From: Panax quinquefolius
Lineage: Eukaryota > Streptophyta > Magnoliopsida > Apiales > Araliaceae
Direction of reading: 5' to 3'
Length of the DNA stretch: 64,000 bases
Assembly: GCA_020205615.1 (NCBI GenBank)
Contig: CM035170.1
Span: 57,178,486 to 57,242,485, forward strand
Positions 11,235 through 23,092 of the stretch are shown here, one piece after another. The first letter of the stretch is position 1, and every line of letters starts with the position of its first letter. The notes under the pieces are model-generated. The model was not told the DNA's origin, did not search any database, and worked only from the letters and a program-made list of their open reading frames with translations. Both the position numbers and the translations under genes were made by a program.

Positions 11235-13821
11235 AACTTTGTAAGACCCCAACTTATTATAAATAAAATTGAATTTCCTTTATTTATTATTTTGAAATAG
11301 TAAGGGTTAATTTGATTAATGTGGTTAGTTATGGGTAAAATACACAAATATTTCAAATAAGCAAGTGGTTATAAAATATTCATTTTTATCGGAGAATATT
11401 CGTTTGGTCGTGGAATATTCTTACTGTCGGGGAATATTCTTACGGCGGCGACCTTTGTGTGACCCCATAACGAAAAGCGATTGGATGAAGAAAAGCATAA
11501 GTATAAGTTGTTTATAAATAACGGCGTGAATTACTGCTTATCTTGTTGGAATACCCGAGTGGTTAAAAACACGATGTCTGGCGTTGTCATACGATGGCCA
11601 GTATTGCACCAATTATTGATTCTTACGTGAAGGCACTTTCAATAATTGTTACGATGAATTACTATTCAAAGATTTTATTTTATTGATTCAATAATTCTTT
11701 GCGTTGATATTTTATATTATTGTTGTTTCAATAATTGTCACTACACAATATTTTCCATTATCGAGACAATAATTCATATTATCCTAATAATATTATTAGA
11801 TAACATTATTGGCAATGTCTAAAAAGTTACATCTAAGGAGAGGTTTGGTCACCTAATTGCAAGGCGTCGATGAGGAGAAATCCTTATTGAAAGCCCCTCT
11901 TTCTGAGAACCGCACAGTTGTCGATGATTGTGATTCGTAATATTATTTGTGAATAATTAATTATTGATTTATATGATGAGGAAAATATTCATTTTATGTG
12001 GATATAGATGGAGAAAATTTTTAAAATGACAATTGTTGAAAATCGATATTTTATCTTTTCTGATAAAATAATATTTTATTATATTATTATAATATAATAA
12101 TGATGATATTTTTTACAATGAATGTGGGATATATGAGTATATGAGGAAGATTATTTTTGTTGCAAAAGTTGTTTAAAACATGTTAAACATGTCTGTGAGC
12201 CCATTTCTTGACTGAAATTTGATTATAGCCTGTAAAATCGTCCGTATGTGGATTTCGGTCAATTTTTGTTTGGAATTTGGAAAACCTTTCTTCTGCAAAG
12301 ATGTAGAGAATTGAATTTCCTATAGAAGGACATAAGATTCGAATTTTTCTGATAAAAGGGCTATTTATTGTAAATTATTGAAGTTTCGAAATAATTGATT
12401 TTATTTTTTTTGGAGTTTTAAATAATTTTTATATGAAAAACGTTTTTGGTGAGTTTGGCACATGTGTGGCTGATGTTTTGGATCAGTGGAGGTGTGTAGG
12501 AATTTATAATATATATATATATATATATATTAATATTTTGTTAAATTTTCTGCTTTGGTGTTCTAAGCATTTTCCTATAAATATGGTGCTTAGGTTAGAA
12601 TTGAAAATTACACCAAAATCTGAAGTTTTCTCTCTATAATATCGAGCATATTCTTGTGAGTATTTTGATACTTTGAGTGTTGATATACGGTGCAAGTTTC
12701 TTTCAGCGTTATATGCGATATTCAGTCAGAAGTACTATCCTTTTGAGGTAAGGGATGTTATTTTCTTCTTAAATGATATTATTTTCTTCAATATCATTAT
12801 ACCAAAATACTAATTTAAACTTTTTATCAAATTTAGAACTTTTTGTGTCGGGGTTACTATTCACGTATACGACACTATTCATGAATACGGCACTATTCAC
12901 CAAAAAATAAAATTTTCTTCTTTTTGTCCAAGATGTCTATTATGGTTACTATCTTTGATTGTATCCATGTTTTGATCTTTATTTTTGAATTCTGCTTCAA
13001 ATTTTGTTATTATGGAGTATTATTGAACTTGGATAAAACTGTAATACGAATCCCTAATATTTGTTCTTTTGCTTCATTGGATTCGTTTTCTTTAAAATAT
13101 TTTTCATCATCCTCGGTCCTAAATGATGATATTCTTCAATATCTTTGGCACAGTAGTGCAAAGATGAATGATTTCGATGAATATCTTTGGTCCAGTAGTC
13201 TGAAGATGAACACGTGTGTTTAGATGAACATGACCATTAATAGTGAATATCTTTGGCACATAGTGCAAAGATGAATATTTGATTCGGATATATATTGATT
13301 TATGTTCTGAGGGATAAAATATTGATGATAGATTTTTAAATTCATAGATAATAGTAGATTTCATTCTCTACATAACTCTTCTATGAATTATTGTTTCCGC
13401 TGCGAATATTGATCTGAAACTTATCTATTGTATTTTATCAGATTTTTCCCTGTTGAAGACTAACGATAATTTGTTCTATGTTATCTTAGTCATAATATTC
13501 TTTACTGGGCTAGTTGAGCTCATCCTTTTTCTTTTTGTTCCATTTTTCTTCTCAGGAGGCAAGAATGTAGCGAGTACTAGTCGGAGTATGGAATTAAGGT
13601 TCTAAAAAGTCGTTTTAGTAGTCCTCACCATTTTTGTAAAATAATGTATCAATAATTGTAATGAAGACTTATTTGAGTGTGGATATTGTCTAGATGACAA
13701 TATTTGTATTTAAACTCACAGTTTTTATGTTGTATTAATAAAGTTGTAGTTGTTTCTGTACTATGTATTTTGAGAACTCAGAATGGGTGTTGTATACCTA
13801 TTTTGGGGGCGTCACAAACTT
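11235..13821 (+). mobile_element. Solo LTR of gypsy family A
   Basis: A 2577-bp LTR (11240-13816) starts TGTAAGACCCC and ends GGGGGCGTCACA, the same ends as the LTRs of A1-A3 read on their coding strand. A perfect 5-bp target duplication AACTT flanks it (11235-11239 and 13817-13821), with no internal region, PBS or second LTR. This is the product of recombination between the two LTRs of a once complete element. It contains a TATAAATA promoter box at 12576 and three CTTTGG...CAAAG hairpin units near 13139-13275. It lacks the minisatellite seen in the A2 and A3 LTRs and so belongs with A1. Confidence 0.93.
12576..12583 (+). promoter_or_regulatory. LTR TATA box
   Basis: TATAAATA in CCTATAAATATGGTGCTTAG. 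The same box with the same flank is found in the A1 LTR and, with other flanks, in A2 and A3, so it probably marks the U3/R boundary of family A. Confidence 0.6.
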
Positions 13822-15188
13822 CTTAAATTCAAGTATTACTAACAATTAACAAACTTATCAAGGATTACAAAAAGAAGAAAAGTATGCGTAAGAAATTATG
13901 TATACAGAATATTCAAGTAGCAGAGTTTGTTTTGTAAAACTCTTGTATATGTCATATATGAAAGTCAAAGGGTATAGAAGATTTATGCAAATTCTTCCTT
14001 CTCCCTCTCACTCGCTCACTCGCTCACTCACTCACATTTTTTCCAGAAACTACCAATCACAACCAGCTTAACAATAATGACAACATATTGTAAAACAGCT
14101 GAAAAATTAAACTATACAAGCAGTTCAATACTATGACGCTACTACTGTGATTTTTAAAATCAAGCCATTGATGTTTATCTTTCACTTATTTAAAAGAAAA
14201 AGGAAAGGCTTGAAAAAAAATAGTAAAAACCTTAAACACTGAGTTCAACTTTTATGCAGTGAAGGATTCATAATGAGAAATAGTGAAAGAAGTGCACCAA
14301 GATTCCTTGTGGAACAGCTGAATGTTGTGAAACAGCAAATTCCCAATCAGCTAACTGACTTCCTAATGGTAAATTCTCATATACTGTAAATTGAGTATAA
14401 CTATTAGAAGAAGCAGACACGGGAAGAAACAAACTCAAATTGACCCTCCACAAAGTAAAATAGTTGATATAATCATAGAGTTATATCTTTTTGTTACCAA
14501 TAATTTGAGACCGTATAAAAATTGACATAATCCACAAATAGTCTGTGGTGTAGGAATGCCTTGTAAGGCACACTTTAAGATTATGTGCCCAATAATTATT
14601 ACATCTCCAAACACGACCATAAGTTCCTAATATCTCACACTGATAAAATTATATATAAAGTAACCAGCTACTAAAATATAATTACTTCAAAAACTTCATA
14701 TCGAAAATACTTGCTAAATAAATTCAGTGTCGCCAATGTTTATGAGTTAAAACTAACAAAAGTGGATGTGGACGTGTGCGAGAGAACTCACTTAAAAGAT
14801 AAGCTATTTCCAAAAAGGAACTAGCCTCAGACAGAAAAAAATAGTAAAAAAAATAGAACAGATTTTAATTGTTAACAAATTTCATTGACAGGACGATCAT
14901 AATCTTTTCAAAACCCAGCGGTTTCTAGTTTTGGTTTCTAATATTTAATTGAAATCCTATGGTAAACCCTTCCAATAGACCTCACTTTTCAGTATATATA
15001 TATTTTAAACTTTTTACAATACTAGTTTTGTACATTATATTTTAAGATCAAACAATCCCAAATTCCTAAATTAAAATTAATCTACAAAGAAAATTGTGAT
15101 AAGTCTCAAAGTACTCCAAATCCGTACAAGGAAACATGTATACATATACAGAGACCAAAAAATTCAGAGAATTGGAGAGAATGTATAC
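13822..15188. other. No firm gene; AT-rich with a CACT simple repeat
   Basis: A short CACT/CGCT simple repeat lies at about 13998-14035. Minus-strand open stretches at 14268-14620 have no recognisable product. No later eIF3g exon (zinc knuckle or RRM) was found here, although this is where they would lie. Confidence 0.4.
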
Positions 15189-15547
15189 CAGGAGCCCTAG
15201 GGCGCTCAAGGATAATCTCTTCAGTGGATACCATAGTGAGCCGAGCACCAACGTCCTCATGAACGACATTGCCAAATTTGGACCAAGAACGGCGCTAAAC
15301 GGCGCGCTTGCTAAGCCGTGCATTGGCTAGCTTGCGGACGCGAGTTGTGGTGGTGATTTTGACCTTATTTTCCATCGTCGTTGAACCTGTATTCCACCGC
15401 CTTCTTCATCCCGTTCTGGTCCGGGCCGATTACCTGGGGCTGCGGCAAAAGAAAGTCCAAGTCCTCTCCATCTTCCTCGTCGAGCTCTCCCCGTCGAACC
15501 TTGCTAGGCTGATTATTTGGGGGTTCAATCGGCGCTTAAACTGCCAT
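15189..15547 (-). pseudogene. eIF3g first-exon copy, broken
   Basis: Minus-strand copy of the N-terminal exon of translation initiation factor 3 subunit G, an RNA-binding subunit of the eIF3 complex. After the start ATG at 15547 it reads DGEDLDFLLPQPQVIGPDQN, GMKKAVEYRFNDD, then ANARLSKRAV, WSKFGNVVHEDVGARLTMVS and TEEIILERPRAPG, ending at a GTATAC donor. Three lesions are visible: a stop at codon 4, a one-base insertion after NDDG that shifts the frame, and a stop where RAVERRS should have Glu. The CCCC zinc-knuckle and C-terminal RRM exons are missing downstream. The exon is markedly GC-richer than its surroundings, as expected for a recently derived piece of a host gene. About 20-40 bp upstream, on the minus strand, is a 5'UTR-like AAACCCTAGG. 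Confidence 0.85.
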
Positions 15548-15559
15548 GTTTGCGAGGGA

Positions 15560-16072
15560 GAAGGGCTTGTCTACTGATGGGGAATGGCCTAGGGTTTATC
15601 CAGGTGAGGTAATGCAGTGCAAATGGGCCACATCAAAATAGTTAGTTATTTATTGTGCTAGGGCCTTTAACAATTTGGCATATGTCACACCTTATCCCCA
15701 AACTTCAGACGGGCTAATGTTTCTGCATTGGATTTGGATGTGGTTGTTCTGTTTTCACTATCATATAATAGATTTTATTTTTAAACGAATATTTTTTAAA
15801 AAATAAAAATTTCAAGTTAGAAGTAAAGGTTCTCACATCTAATTTGGAAAAAATTATTGAACTCATTTAAAATGGCATTGAATTTTTGGATTTTTTTTTG
15901 GCCAAAAATCAGAAAGGTAACCAACGCCACTTTAAAAAAAATAAATTAAAAAACGTATTTAAAAAAAAATATCTTAATTTTTTTAAAAACGATTTTATTT
16001 TTTTAAAGAAATTTGAAAAAAAAATGTGATCCAATGCCAAACTAACCGGCATTATAACTTTTTTTATAAAGC
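15560..16072. other. No gene; A/T homopolymer-rich
   Basis: Sequence with long A and T runs. Short echoes of the adjacent inverted repeat (CCACTTTAAAA, ATCCAATGCC) appear at 15930-16040. Nothing coding. Confidence 0.4.
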
Positions 16073-16321
16073 AAATTTGTAAAAAAGAAGAGTAAGATGT
16101 AACATCACTTTAATTGACGTTGGAATCTCTTTGTTTTTTTTTTAAATTTCTTTGATCTCTTGTACTTGTTTACAAGCATCAATATTTTTTTATGTTTATT
16201 AGCTGTTATCGGCGTTAGAAATGAAGGAGTATATAAGACTTCGGCTATAAAAAAATAAAAATAAAAATTTTAACGTCAATTAAAGTGACGTTGCATCTTA
16301 CTCTTCTTTTTTACAAATTCG
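16073..16321. repeat. Long inverted repeat (fold-back)
   Basis: Arms of about 50 bp (16073-16122 and 16271-16321) are near-perfect inverted copies, sharing AAAAGAAGAGTAAGATG and CACTTTAATTGACGTT, with a 148-bp AT-rich loop. It could be a decayed MITE or a hairpin locus. No clear target duplication was found, and the TIR family was not recognised. Confidence 0.7.
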
Positions 16322-16736
16322 TTTTTTTAAAAAAATTTAAATAAAATAGGGATAAAATTGATATTACATTAATATGGGTCAAACTAACTTATTAAGAATG
16401 ACTTATAAGTCATTTTTAAATAACTTTATTCTGTTTTAGTTCATAAAACATAATAAAAAATTTCATCTTTTATGTTTTATCTTATAACTGATAGTATTAT
16501 AATTTAATTTATAATATATTTGGAAAAAAGGTAAAAGGAGAACTAGGAATAGCTAGGGGTATACCATTACTATTCTTCTTTTTATGTATTATTTTTGGAC
16601 TTAAAAATATGTTCATGATTTAAGTTACTCCCTCTTAGATCCGTCTAAGAATAAAAGTTCTTATTATTTTATGTAATCTCAAGTTAAATATTTACTTATA
16701 TTAAATAATCTATTTTTTTACAATAATTTGTGCTTA
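16322..16736. other. No gene recognised
   Basis: AT-rich sequence up to the A1 insertion point. The 16625-16655 stretch (ACTCCCTCTTAGATCC) resembles one end of a Stowaway-type MITE, but no partner end was found. Confidence 0.4.
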
Positions 16737-16741
16737 ATATC

Positions 16742-19196
16742 TGTGACGCTCCCAAAATAGGTATTCGTCAGTCATTCTGAGTCGCCAAATACATGTACGG
16801 AAACAAATACAACTTCAGTAATACAATTGTCGTGCAAAATATGACAACATATATACTGTGAGTTTGAATACAAATATTGTCTAATAGACAATATACAAAT
16901 TCAAAAGGACTCTTCATTACAATTATTGATACACTATTTTACAAAATAGTGAGGACTACTAAAACAACTATCTTGAATCATCACTCCATACCCCGGCTAA
17001 TTCCTGCTAAATTCTCTCCTCCTGAGAAGAACAATGGAACAAAAAGGAAAAGGGTGAGCTCAACTAGCCCAGTAAAGAATATTATGACTAAGATAATATA
17101 CAACAAATTATCATTAGTCTTCAACAGGGAAAAATATGATAAAATATAATAGACAACAAGTTTTAGATCAACAACTGCAGTGGAAACAACAATCCATTAG
17201 AAGAGTCAAGTAAAGAATGAATTCTACTATCTTCTAAGATTTAAAAGTTCATCATCAATATTTTATCCCTGTAACATCAATCAATATACATTTTGAAGCA
17301 AATATTCATCTTTGCATTACAGGCCAAAGATATTCATTTTCAGATCACCAATTAATCATGTTCATCTCAACACTGCTCATCTTTGCACTACGGGCCAAAG
17401 ATATTCATTAGGTAATCATTCATCTGCACTACATGCCAAAGATATTCAATAATATCATCATTTAGGACCGAGGATGATGAAAAATATCTTAAAGAAAATG
17501 AATCCAAGGAAACAAAAGGACAAATATTAGGAATTAGACATTACGCTTTATCCAAATTCAATAATACTCCATAATAACCAACCTGCAAGCGAAATTCAAA
17601 AATTAAGATCAAAACATGGATACAATCAAAGATAGTAACCATAATAGATATCTTGGACAAAAAGGAGAAAATTTCATTTTTCTATGAATAGTGTTGTATT
17701 AAATGAATAGTCCTGTGATACGTGAATAGTAACTCGACACAAAAAAGGTAGAAATTCCACAATAAAATCCATACCAATATTTCTAAGATAATGATATTGA
17801 AAAAATAACATCATTATGAAGAAAATAACATCTCTTACCTCAAAATAACAGTATTTCTGATCAAAATATCGGATGTAAAGCCGAAGGAAACTTGCACTGA
17901 ATAGCAACTCTCAAAGTATCTAAATACTCACAAAATACGCTTGATAATATAGAGAGAGAGAAAGAGAAAACTTGTTTATGGTGTGATTTTCAGTTCTAAC
18001 TAAGCACCCTATTTATAGGAAAATACTTAGAACGGCATAGCAGACTAACCTGCTACTATTCAATCCCATCACTTTTGAAAATAAATTTCAGCACATTTTT
18101 TTCTCACCAACCAAAAGTGGGGCCCACCATATTTTTAATAAAAGTATTTATTTCTAAAACTTCAATAATTCATAATAAATAGCCCTTTTATCAGAAAATA
18201 CGAATTTTATGTCTATTCCATAGGAAATTAAATTCTCTACAACTTTGTAGAAGAAAGTTTTTCCAAATTCAAATTAGAAAATATCTGAAATCACATACGG
18301 ACGATTTTTAATACCTTAATTTTGACAAAATACTGATAAACTACCTCAACATTAATTCCATCATTTATAACCATAATAAATATATTCATCATTTATATCC
18401 ACATAAAATAAATATTTCCTTATCATATAAATCAATAATTAAGTATTTACAAATAATATTATAAAATCACAATAATGACAACCAGGTCGTTCTAAGGAAA
18501 TTGGGGGCTTTCCGATAATGATTTCTCCTTACTGGTGCGCAATTAGGTGACCAAACCCCTTTCCTAGACAGAACTTCCTTAGACATTGCCAATAATGCTA
18601 TCTAACAATATTATTCAAATAATATGAATTATTGATATGATAATGGAGATATTGTGTAGTGACAATTATTGAAACAACAATAATATAAAATATCAACGTA
18701 GCAATTATTGAATCAATAAAATAAAATATTGAATAAAGAATTATCGTAATAATTATTGAGTAGTGCCTTTCTTCACGTAAGAATCAATAATTCAAAATAT
18801 CGTGCAATACCGTAAGTGCATCTTTGTGCAACCACCACGCCATTCATCGTATTTTAACCATCGGCATTCCAACAAAGTTAATAATTAGAATAACTACGCC
18901 TTTATTTATAAAAACTCAATTTTGTCGTTATATTCATCCTTACCGTTTTTTTTTCATGGGGCCCATGAAATGGTCAAGCTAGTGCCGCATTTAATATTCC
19001 CCGAACAAAAGAAGAATATTTCACGACCAAACGAATATTCTCCGACAACAATGAATATTTTATAACCACTTGCTTATTTTGCAAAATTTGCACATTTCAC
19101 CCATAACCAAAGCATTATATCAAATTAACACCTTATTAATTAAAAATAATGAATAGAGGAAATTCAATTTTATTTATAATAAGTTGGGGTCTTACA
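16742..19196 (-). repeat. A1 3' LTR
   Basis: A 2455-bp LTR, in plus orientation starting TGTGACGCTCCC and ending GGGGTCTTACA. It contains a minus-strand TATA box at 18010-18017 and three TTTGCACTACGGGCCAAAG-type hairpin units near 17310, 17380 and 17422. It matches the solo LTR at 11240-13816 along its length apart from small indels. Confidence 0.92.
18010..18017 (-). promoter_or_regulatory. LTR TATA box (A1)
   Basis: TATAAATA on the minus strand within CCTATAAATAGGGTGCTTAG. Its position in the LTR is the same as in the solo copy. Confidence 0.6.
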
Positions 19197-19210
19197 ACCT
19201 CCCCTCCTTA
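19197..19210 (-). promoter_or_regulatory. A1 polypurine tract
   Basis: Minus-strand AAGGAGGGGAGG directly abuts the LTR start TGTAAGACCCC. It would prime plus-strand DNA synthesis. The same tract is found at the same place in A2 and A3. Confidence 0.75.
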
Positions 19211-19216
19211 TGAAAT

Positions 19217-20437
19217 TTAGTCCTTGAAATTGACGTACGTACCTGGTGTTTCTAAAAGGTGAGGATACCTCGCTTTCATTTTTGATTCCAACTCCCATGT
19301 CATTTCTTCAATAGCATGGTTTCTCCACAAAACCTTAACTTGTGGCATAACCTTGGTGCGTAGGACATGCTCTTTCCTATCCAAGATTTTAACAGGTACC
19401 TCCTCGTACGTTAAATCTTCGGCTATCTCGTCTGTTTCTAACTCAATAATGTGGTTCGGGTCTTTCAAATATTTACGAAGCATAGATATGTGAAAAATAT
19501 TATGAACACGAGACATGCTTGGAGGTAATGCGAGTCTATATGCCACATTTCCTATTCGGTCAAGAATCTCAAATGGACCAACAAATATTGGATTGAGCTT
19601 TCCCCTCTTCCCAAATCTTGTAACTCCCTTCCATGGAGCAATACATAACAATACATGATCCCCAATATTAAATTCCACGTACTTTCGATGAAGATCCGAA
19701 TAACTCTTTTGTCTATCCTGTGTCGTTTGTATACGTTGTCGAATCGTTTGCATCTTCTCTGTAGTCATTCGTACCAACTCTGGTTCCAACAATGTTGCTT
19801 CACCCACCTCATCCCAGCATACTGGAGAACGGCATTTTCTTCCATACAACGCCTCGAATGGAGCCACACCTATACTTGCTTGATAATTGTTGTTGTAGGA
19901 GAATTCCACCAATGGTAGGTACTTATCCTAACTCCCTTTGAAATCTAGGACACAGAGTCTTGATAAATCTTCAAGAGTTTGAATAGTCCTCTCTGATTGC
20001 CCGTCCGTTTGAGGATGGTATGCCAAACTGAATCGTAAATCCGTGCCCATAGCTTTCTGCAAGCTAACCTAAAATCGTGAAGTGAATCTTGGGTCATGAT
20101 CTGAAACTATGGATACTGGCATGCCATGCAATCTCACAATCTCATTCACGTAGATACGAGCAAGACGTTCAAGGGAATAAGTCTCCCGTATAGGCAAGAA
20201 ATGAGCAGACTTAGTTAATCTATCAACAATAACCCAAATCGCATCTATGCCGTGCGAAGCCTTGGGAAGACCCGTAACGAAATATATAGTAATGTATTCC
20301 CACTTCCATTTCGGAATCTTAAGTGGTTGCAATGGACCCTTTGGCACTTGATGCTCCGCCTTTACACGTTAACAAGTTAAACACCTCGAGATAAACTCCG
20401 CGATCTCTCTCTTCATATTTCTCCACCAAAATGTATG
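19217..20437 (-). pseudogene. A1 integrase with chromodomain-like C-terminus
   Basis: The core is read at 20347-20069, with a [13 protein letters not shown] stretch where the family has MDFV (first catalytic Asp, here replaced), then [13 protein letters not shown] and [11 protein letters not shown] around the second Asp. The region near 19965-20000 keeps TDGQSERTIQ, the catalytic Glu. The longest open piece, 19912-19217 (231 codons), covers FSYNNNYQASIGVAPFEALY, the GPF(E)IL integrase C-terminal domain, and a final VLWRNHAIEEMTWELE module of the type that targets chromatin in chromoviruses, ending PGTYVNFKD. Stops at 19913-20068 and around 20348 break the frame. It inserted element cDNA when intact; it is now inactive. 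Confidence 0.85.
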
Positions 20438-21512
20438 TCAAAGATCATGATACATTTTGGTACTCCCAGGATGGATTGCAAACGGTGTGTTGTGTGCCTC
20501 TATCATGATTCTATGCTTCAAGTCAGAATCGTTAGGAACAAAAAGTCTGGAGTTGACTCGAAGTATTCCTTCTTCATCGATTCTTGCTTCTGGAATAACA
20601 CCTTCTTGCACTTTCTTCTTCATACGCATCAGCTCCATGTTCGTAGCTTGAGCAGCTTTAACTTTATCGATTAAAGTCGGTTCTACTCGTATGCTTGATA
20701 TCATCACGTGGGTACTTGGAGCCTTTACCTCTATCTCCATCCTTTGCAAGTAATACAAAATGGACCTTTGTGTTAACAATATTGCACTCGTACTCTCATA
20801 TGATCTTCTATTCAATGCGTCAGCTACCACGTTTGTTTTTTCAGGATGATATTGGATGGTATGGTTGTAATCTTTCAACAACTCGAGCCAACGTCGTTGC
20901 CGCATATTGAGTTCCTTTTGGGTGAAGAAATATTTGAGGTTTTTATGATCTGTATAGATCTCCACTTTCTCCCTATATAGGTAGTGTCTCCAGATCTTCA
21001 ACGCTGAACGATCGCCGCTAACTCCGGATCATGAGTAGTAGGATAATTCCTCTCATATTCTTTGAGTTGTCATGAGGCATAAAGCTATGACTTTCCCATG
21101 TTGCATGAGAACACGCCCTTACCTTTGCTTGAAGCATCATCAGAGATAACAAATCCATCCAAACCGGATGGTATTATCGAAACAGTCAAAATGAGTCTCC
21201 TCTTGAGTTCTTGAAAACCCTTCTCAATCCTCGCTCCAACCGAATTTTGTATCTTCTGAGTCGTCACCGAAGTTAATCGAGAGTAGCGATTCGAGAAAAT
21301 CCTTCCACGAATCTCCGATAATAACCAGCTAAGCCCAGAAAGCTACGTAGTTCTGTCACCGACTTCGGTTGCTCCCAACTTTATATTGCTTCAATTTTTG
21401 TCGGGTCGACAGATACTCCATGTTTTGACACCACGTGCCCAAGGAATGCTACTTCCTCAAGCCAGAACTCGCATTTCTTCAGCTTAGCATATATCTTGTT
21501 ATCACGAAGCCT
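20438..21512 (-). pseudogene. A1 RNase H and integrase zinc-finger region
   Basis: The minus-strand open piece 21001-20438 holds the second half of RNase H (EKVEIYTDHKNLKYFFTQKE, RRWLELLKDY, NVVADALNRR) and runs into the HHCC integrase finger (HNTPFAIHPGSTKMYHDL). The first half is in 21267-21085 and a following shifted frame, with SDDASSKGKGVF at the first catalytic Asp. The C-terminal part of RT ([22 protein letters not shown]) is in broken frames up to 21512. The domain degrades the RNA template during reverse transcription. At least three frame breaks make it non-functional. Confidence 0.85.
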
Positions 21513-22805
21513 TTAAAGTACGAGCTTCAAATGGTGCTCATGATCTTCACGGCTTTTGGAATAGATGAGGATGTCATCAATAAAGACAACAACGAACTGA
21601 TCCAAATATTCTTTGAACACACGGTTCATCATATCCATGAAAGCAGCAGGAGCATTAGTCAATCCAAAAGACATGACTAAGAATTCATAATGCCCGTACC
21701 GAGTTCTAAAGGTAGTCTTCATAATATCCTTAGTTTTAATCTTCAGCTGATGATATCCAGAACGAAGATCGATCTTTGAAAAGAATTGTGCTCCTTGCAA
21801 CTGGTCAAACAAGTCATCAATGCGAGGTAGCAGATACCTATTCTTTATGGTGACATGGTTCAATTCTCGTTAGTCAATACAAAGTCGCATACTCCCGTCT
21901 TTCTTCTTTACGAATAACACATGAGCTCCCCAAGGAGATGTATTAGGACGAATGAAACCGATGTCCAACAACTCCTGTAGTTGGACCTTTAACTCCTTAA
22001 GTTCAATAGGAGCCATTCGATATGGGGTTTTAGAAATGGGCTTTGTACCTGGTTCAAGGTCAATAAAGAATTCAACTTCACGTTCTAGGGGTAGACCGGG
22101 AAGTTCTTCAGAAAATACGTCAGGAAATTTAGTAACAATAGAAATATTATTCAAATCTGACGTGTTTTTGTTCAAGACCGTGACATGGGCTAAGAAAGCT
22201 TGACATCCATTTTTCAGTAAACGAATATCTTTATGGCTTGATATGACAGTGATTGACTTTAATGGTTTGGTTGTTTGAATTCGCATAATAGGTTGGTTAG
22301 GAATATGAAAACTAACAACCTTACGAAAATAATCAATTTTAGCATGATGTGTGGTTAACCAATCAATCCCTAAAATCACATCAAATGCAAGAATTTTCAA
22401 CGAAATAAGATCGGCAGGTAATGTGATGGTACCAACTTGAATCAAACAAGATTTATAAATAGTAGATGTAATGAAAGTTTCTCCTAATGGAGTCTCAACA
22501 GATAAGTCAAGGTCTAATTTCTCCGGAGTTAAGTTCAAACGTTGAGCACAAGCAGGAGAGATAAAAGAATGGGTAGAACCGGTATCTAATAAGGTATAAA
22601 CTTCACAAGAGTTTATGATTAGCTTACCCGTGATCACCTCGTTTGGGTTCCTCGCATTTTGGGCAGTCACGACAAACGCCCTTCCAGGAACCACCGACTT
22701 TGACTTGTCTGGGATAGCCTTTGGAATTACCATCCCAGTTGAACTTGGTTTCGCAACTAGAAAATCTCTAGCTATATGACATTCCTTTCCATAGTTATAA
22801 CACAC
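21513..22805 (-). pseudogene. A1 protease and reverse transcriptase
   Basis: Piece 22805-21870 (311 codons) starts with a CYNYGKECHIARDF knuckle relic, then an aspartic protease with the LLDTGSTHSFIS active site near residue 74 and the DVILGIDWL flap-end motif, then the RT N-terminus ([34 protein letters not shown]). A TAA replaces the Tyr of CIDYRELN at 21870. The next piece, 21863-21513, continues RT with [35 protein letters not shown] and the catalytic FIDDIL. Only the one stop separates the two; both parts are otherwise well preserved. The product processed the polyprotein and copied element RNA. Confidence 0.9.
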
Positions 22806-23092
22806 CTTGGATTATTGTAGGCAGTTTGGGCTGATGTGTCCCTCTTTCCTGCATTTGTAACAAACGACCGGTGCTCGTTCTCCTCCCCTATAAACAATTG
22901 ATGTTTGTGCTGACGTCTTCACGTTATCATTGTTGTACCTTCTCTTTTTGAAATCTCCTCCCGACTCGTTCCTTCTATTATCATGTCCACGATTACCACC
23001 AGAGTAGTTACCACTTTTGTTCGAATGTTTTCCTCCCTGCTAGTTTTCATTGCTCCGATGGCTGCCGCCACCGGTATGACCCTGGTTGTGGT
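22806..23092 (-). pseudogene. A1 gag C-terminal remnant
   Basis: Minus-strand Gly/Asn/Arg-rich linker (GHTGGGSHRSNEN, SGNYSGGNRGHDNRRNE) followed by a CCHC zinc knuckle (VCYKCRKEGHISPNCLQ) and a stop before the next knuckle. It is the nucleic-acid-binding end of gag. The capsid part would lie beyond 23092 but is cut off by the inserted LTR-like sequence. Confidence 0.75.

Larger units (their letters stand above)
16742..23092 (-). mobile_element. Ty3/gypsy chromovirus-like element A1 (truncated)
   Basis: Minus-strand retrotransposon made of a 3' LTR (16742-19196), a polypurine tract and decayed pol and gag down to 23092, where an unrelated LTR-like sequence begins. Domain order on the coding strand is gag knuckle, protease, RT, RNase H, integrase, integrase C-terminus with a chromodomain-like WRNH...EEMTWE module, which places it among the Ty3/gypsy chromoviruses, most like the Tekay/Del group. 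The 5' LTR, PBS, gag N-terminus and any upstream ORF are not found to the right. The left flank 16737-16741 is ATATC; its partner is not visible. Confidence 0.9.

Noticed and set aside
14268..14620. Two minus frames of 61 codons
   Set aside because: No recognisable motif, no splice context and no similarity to missing eIF3g exons.
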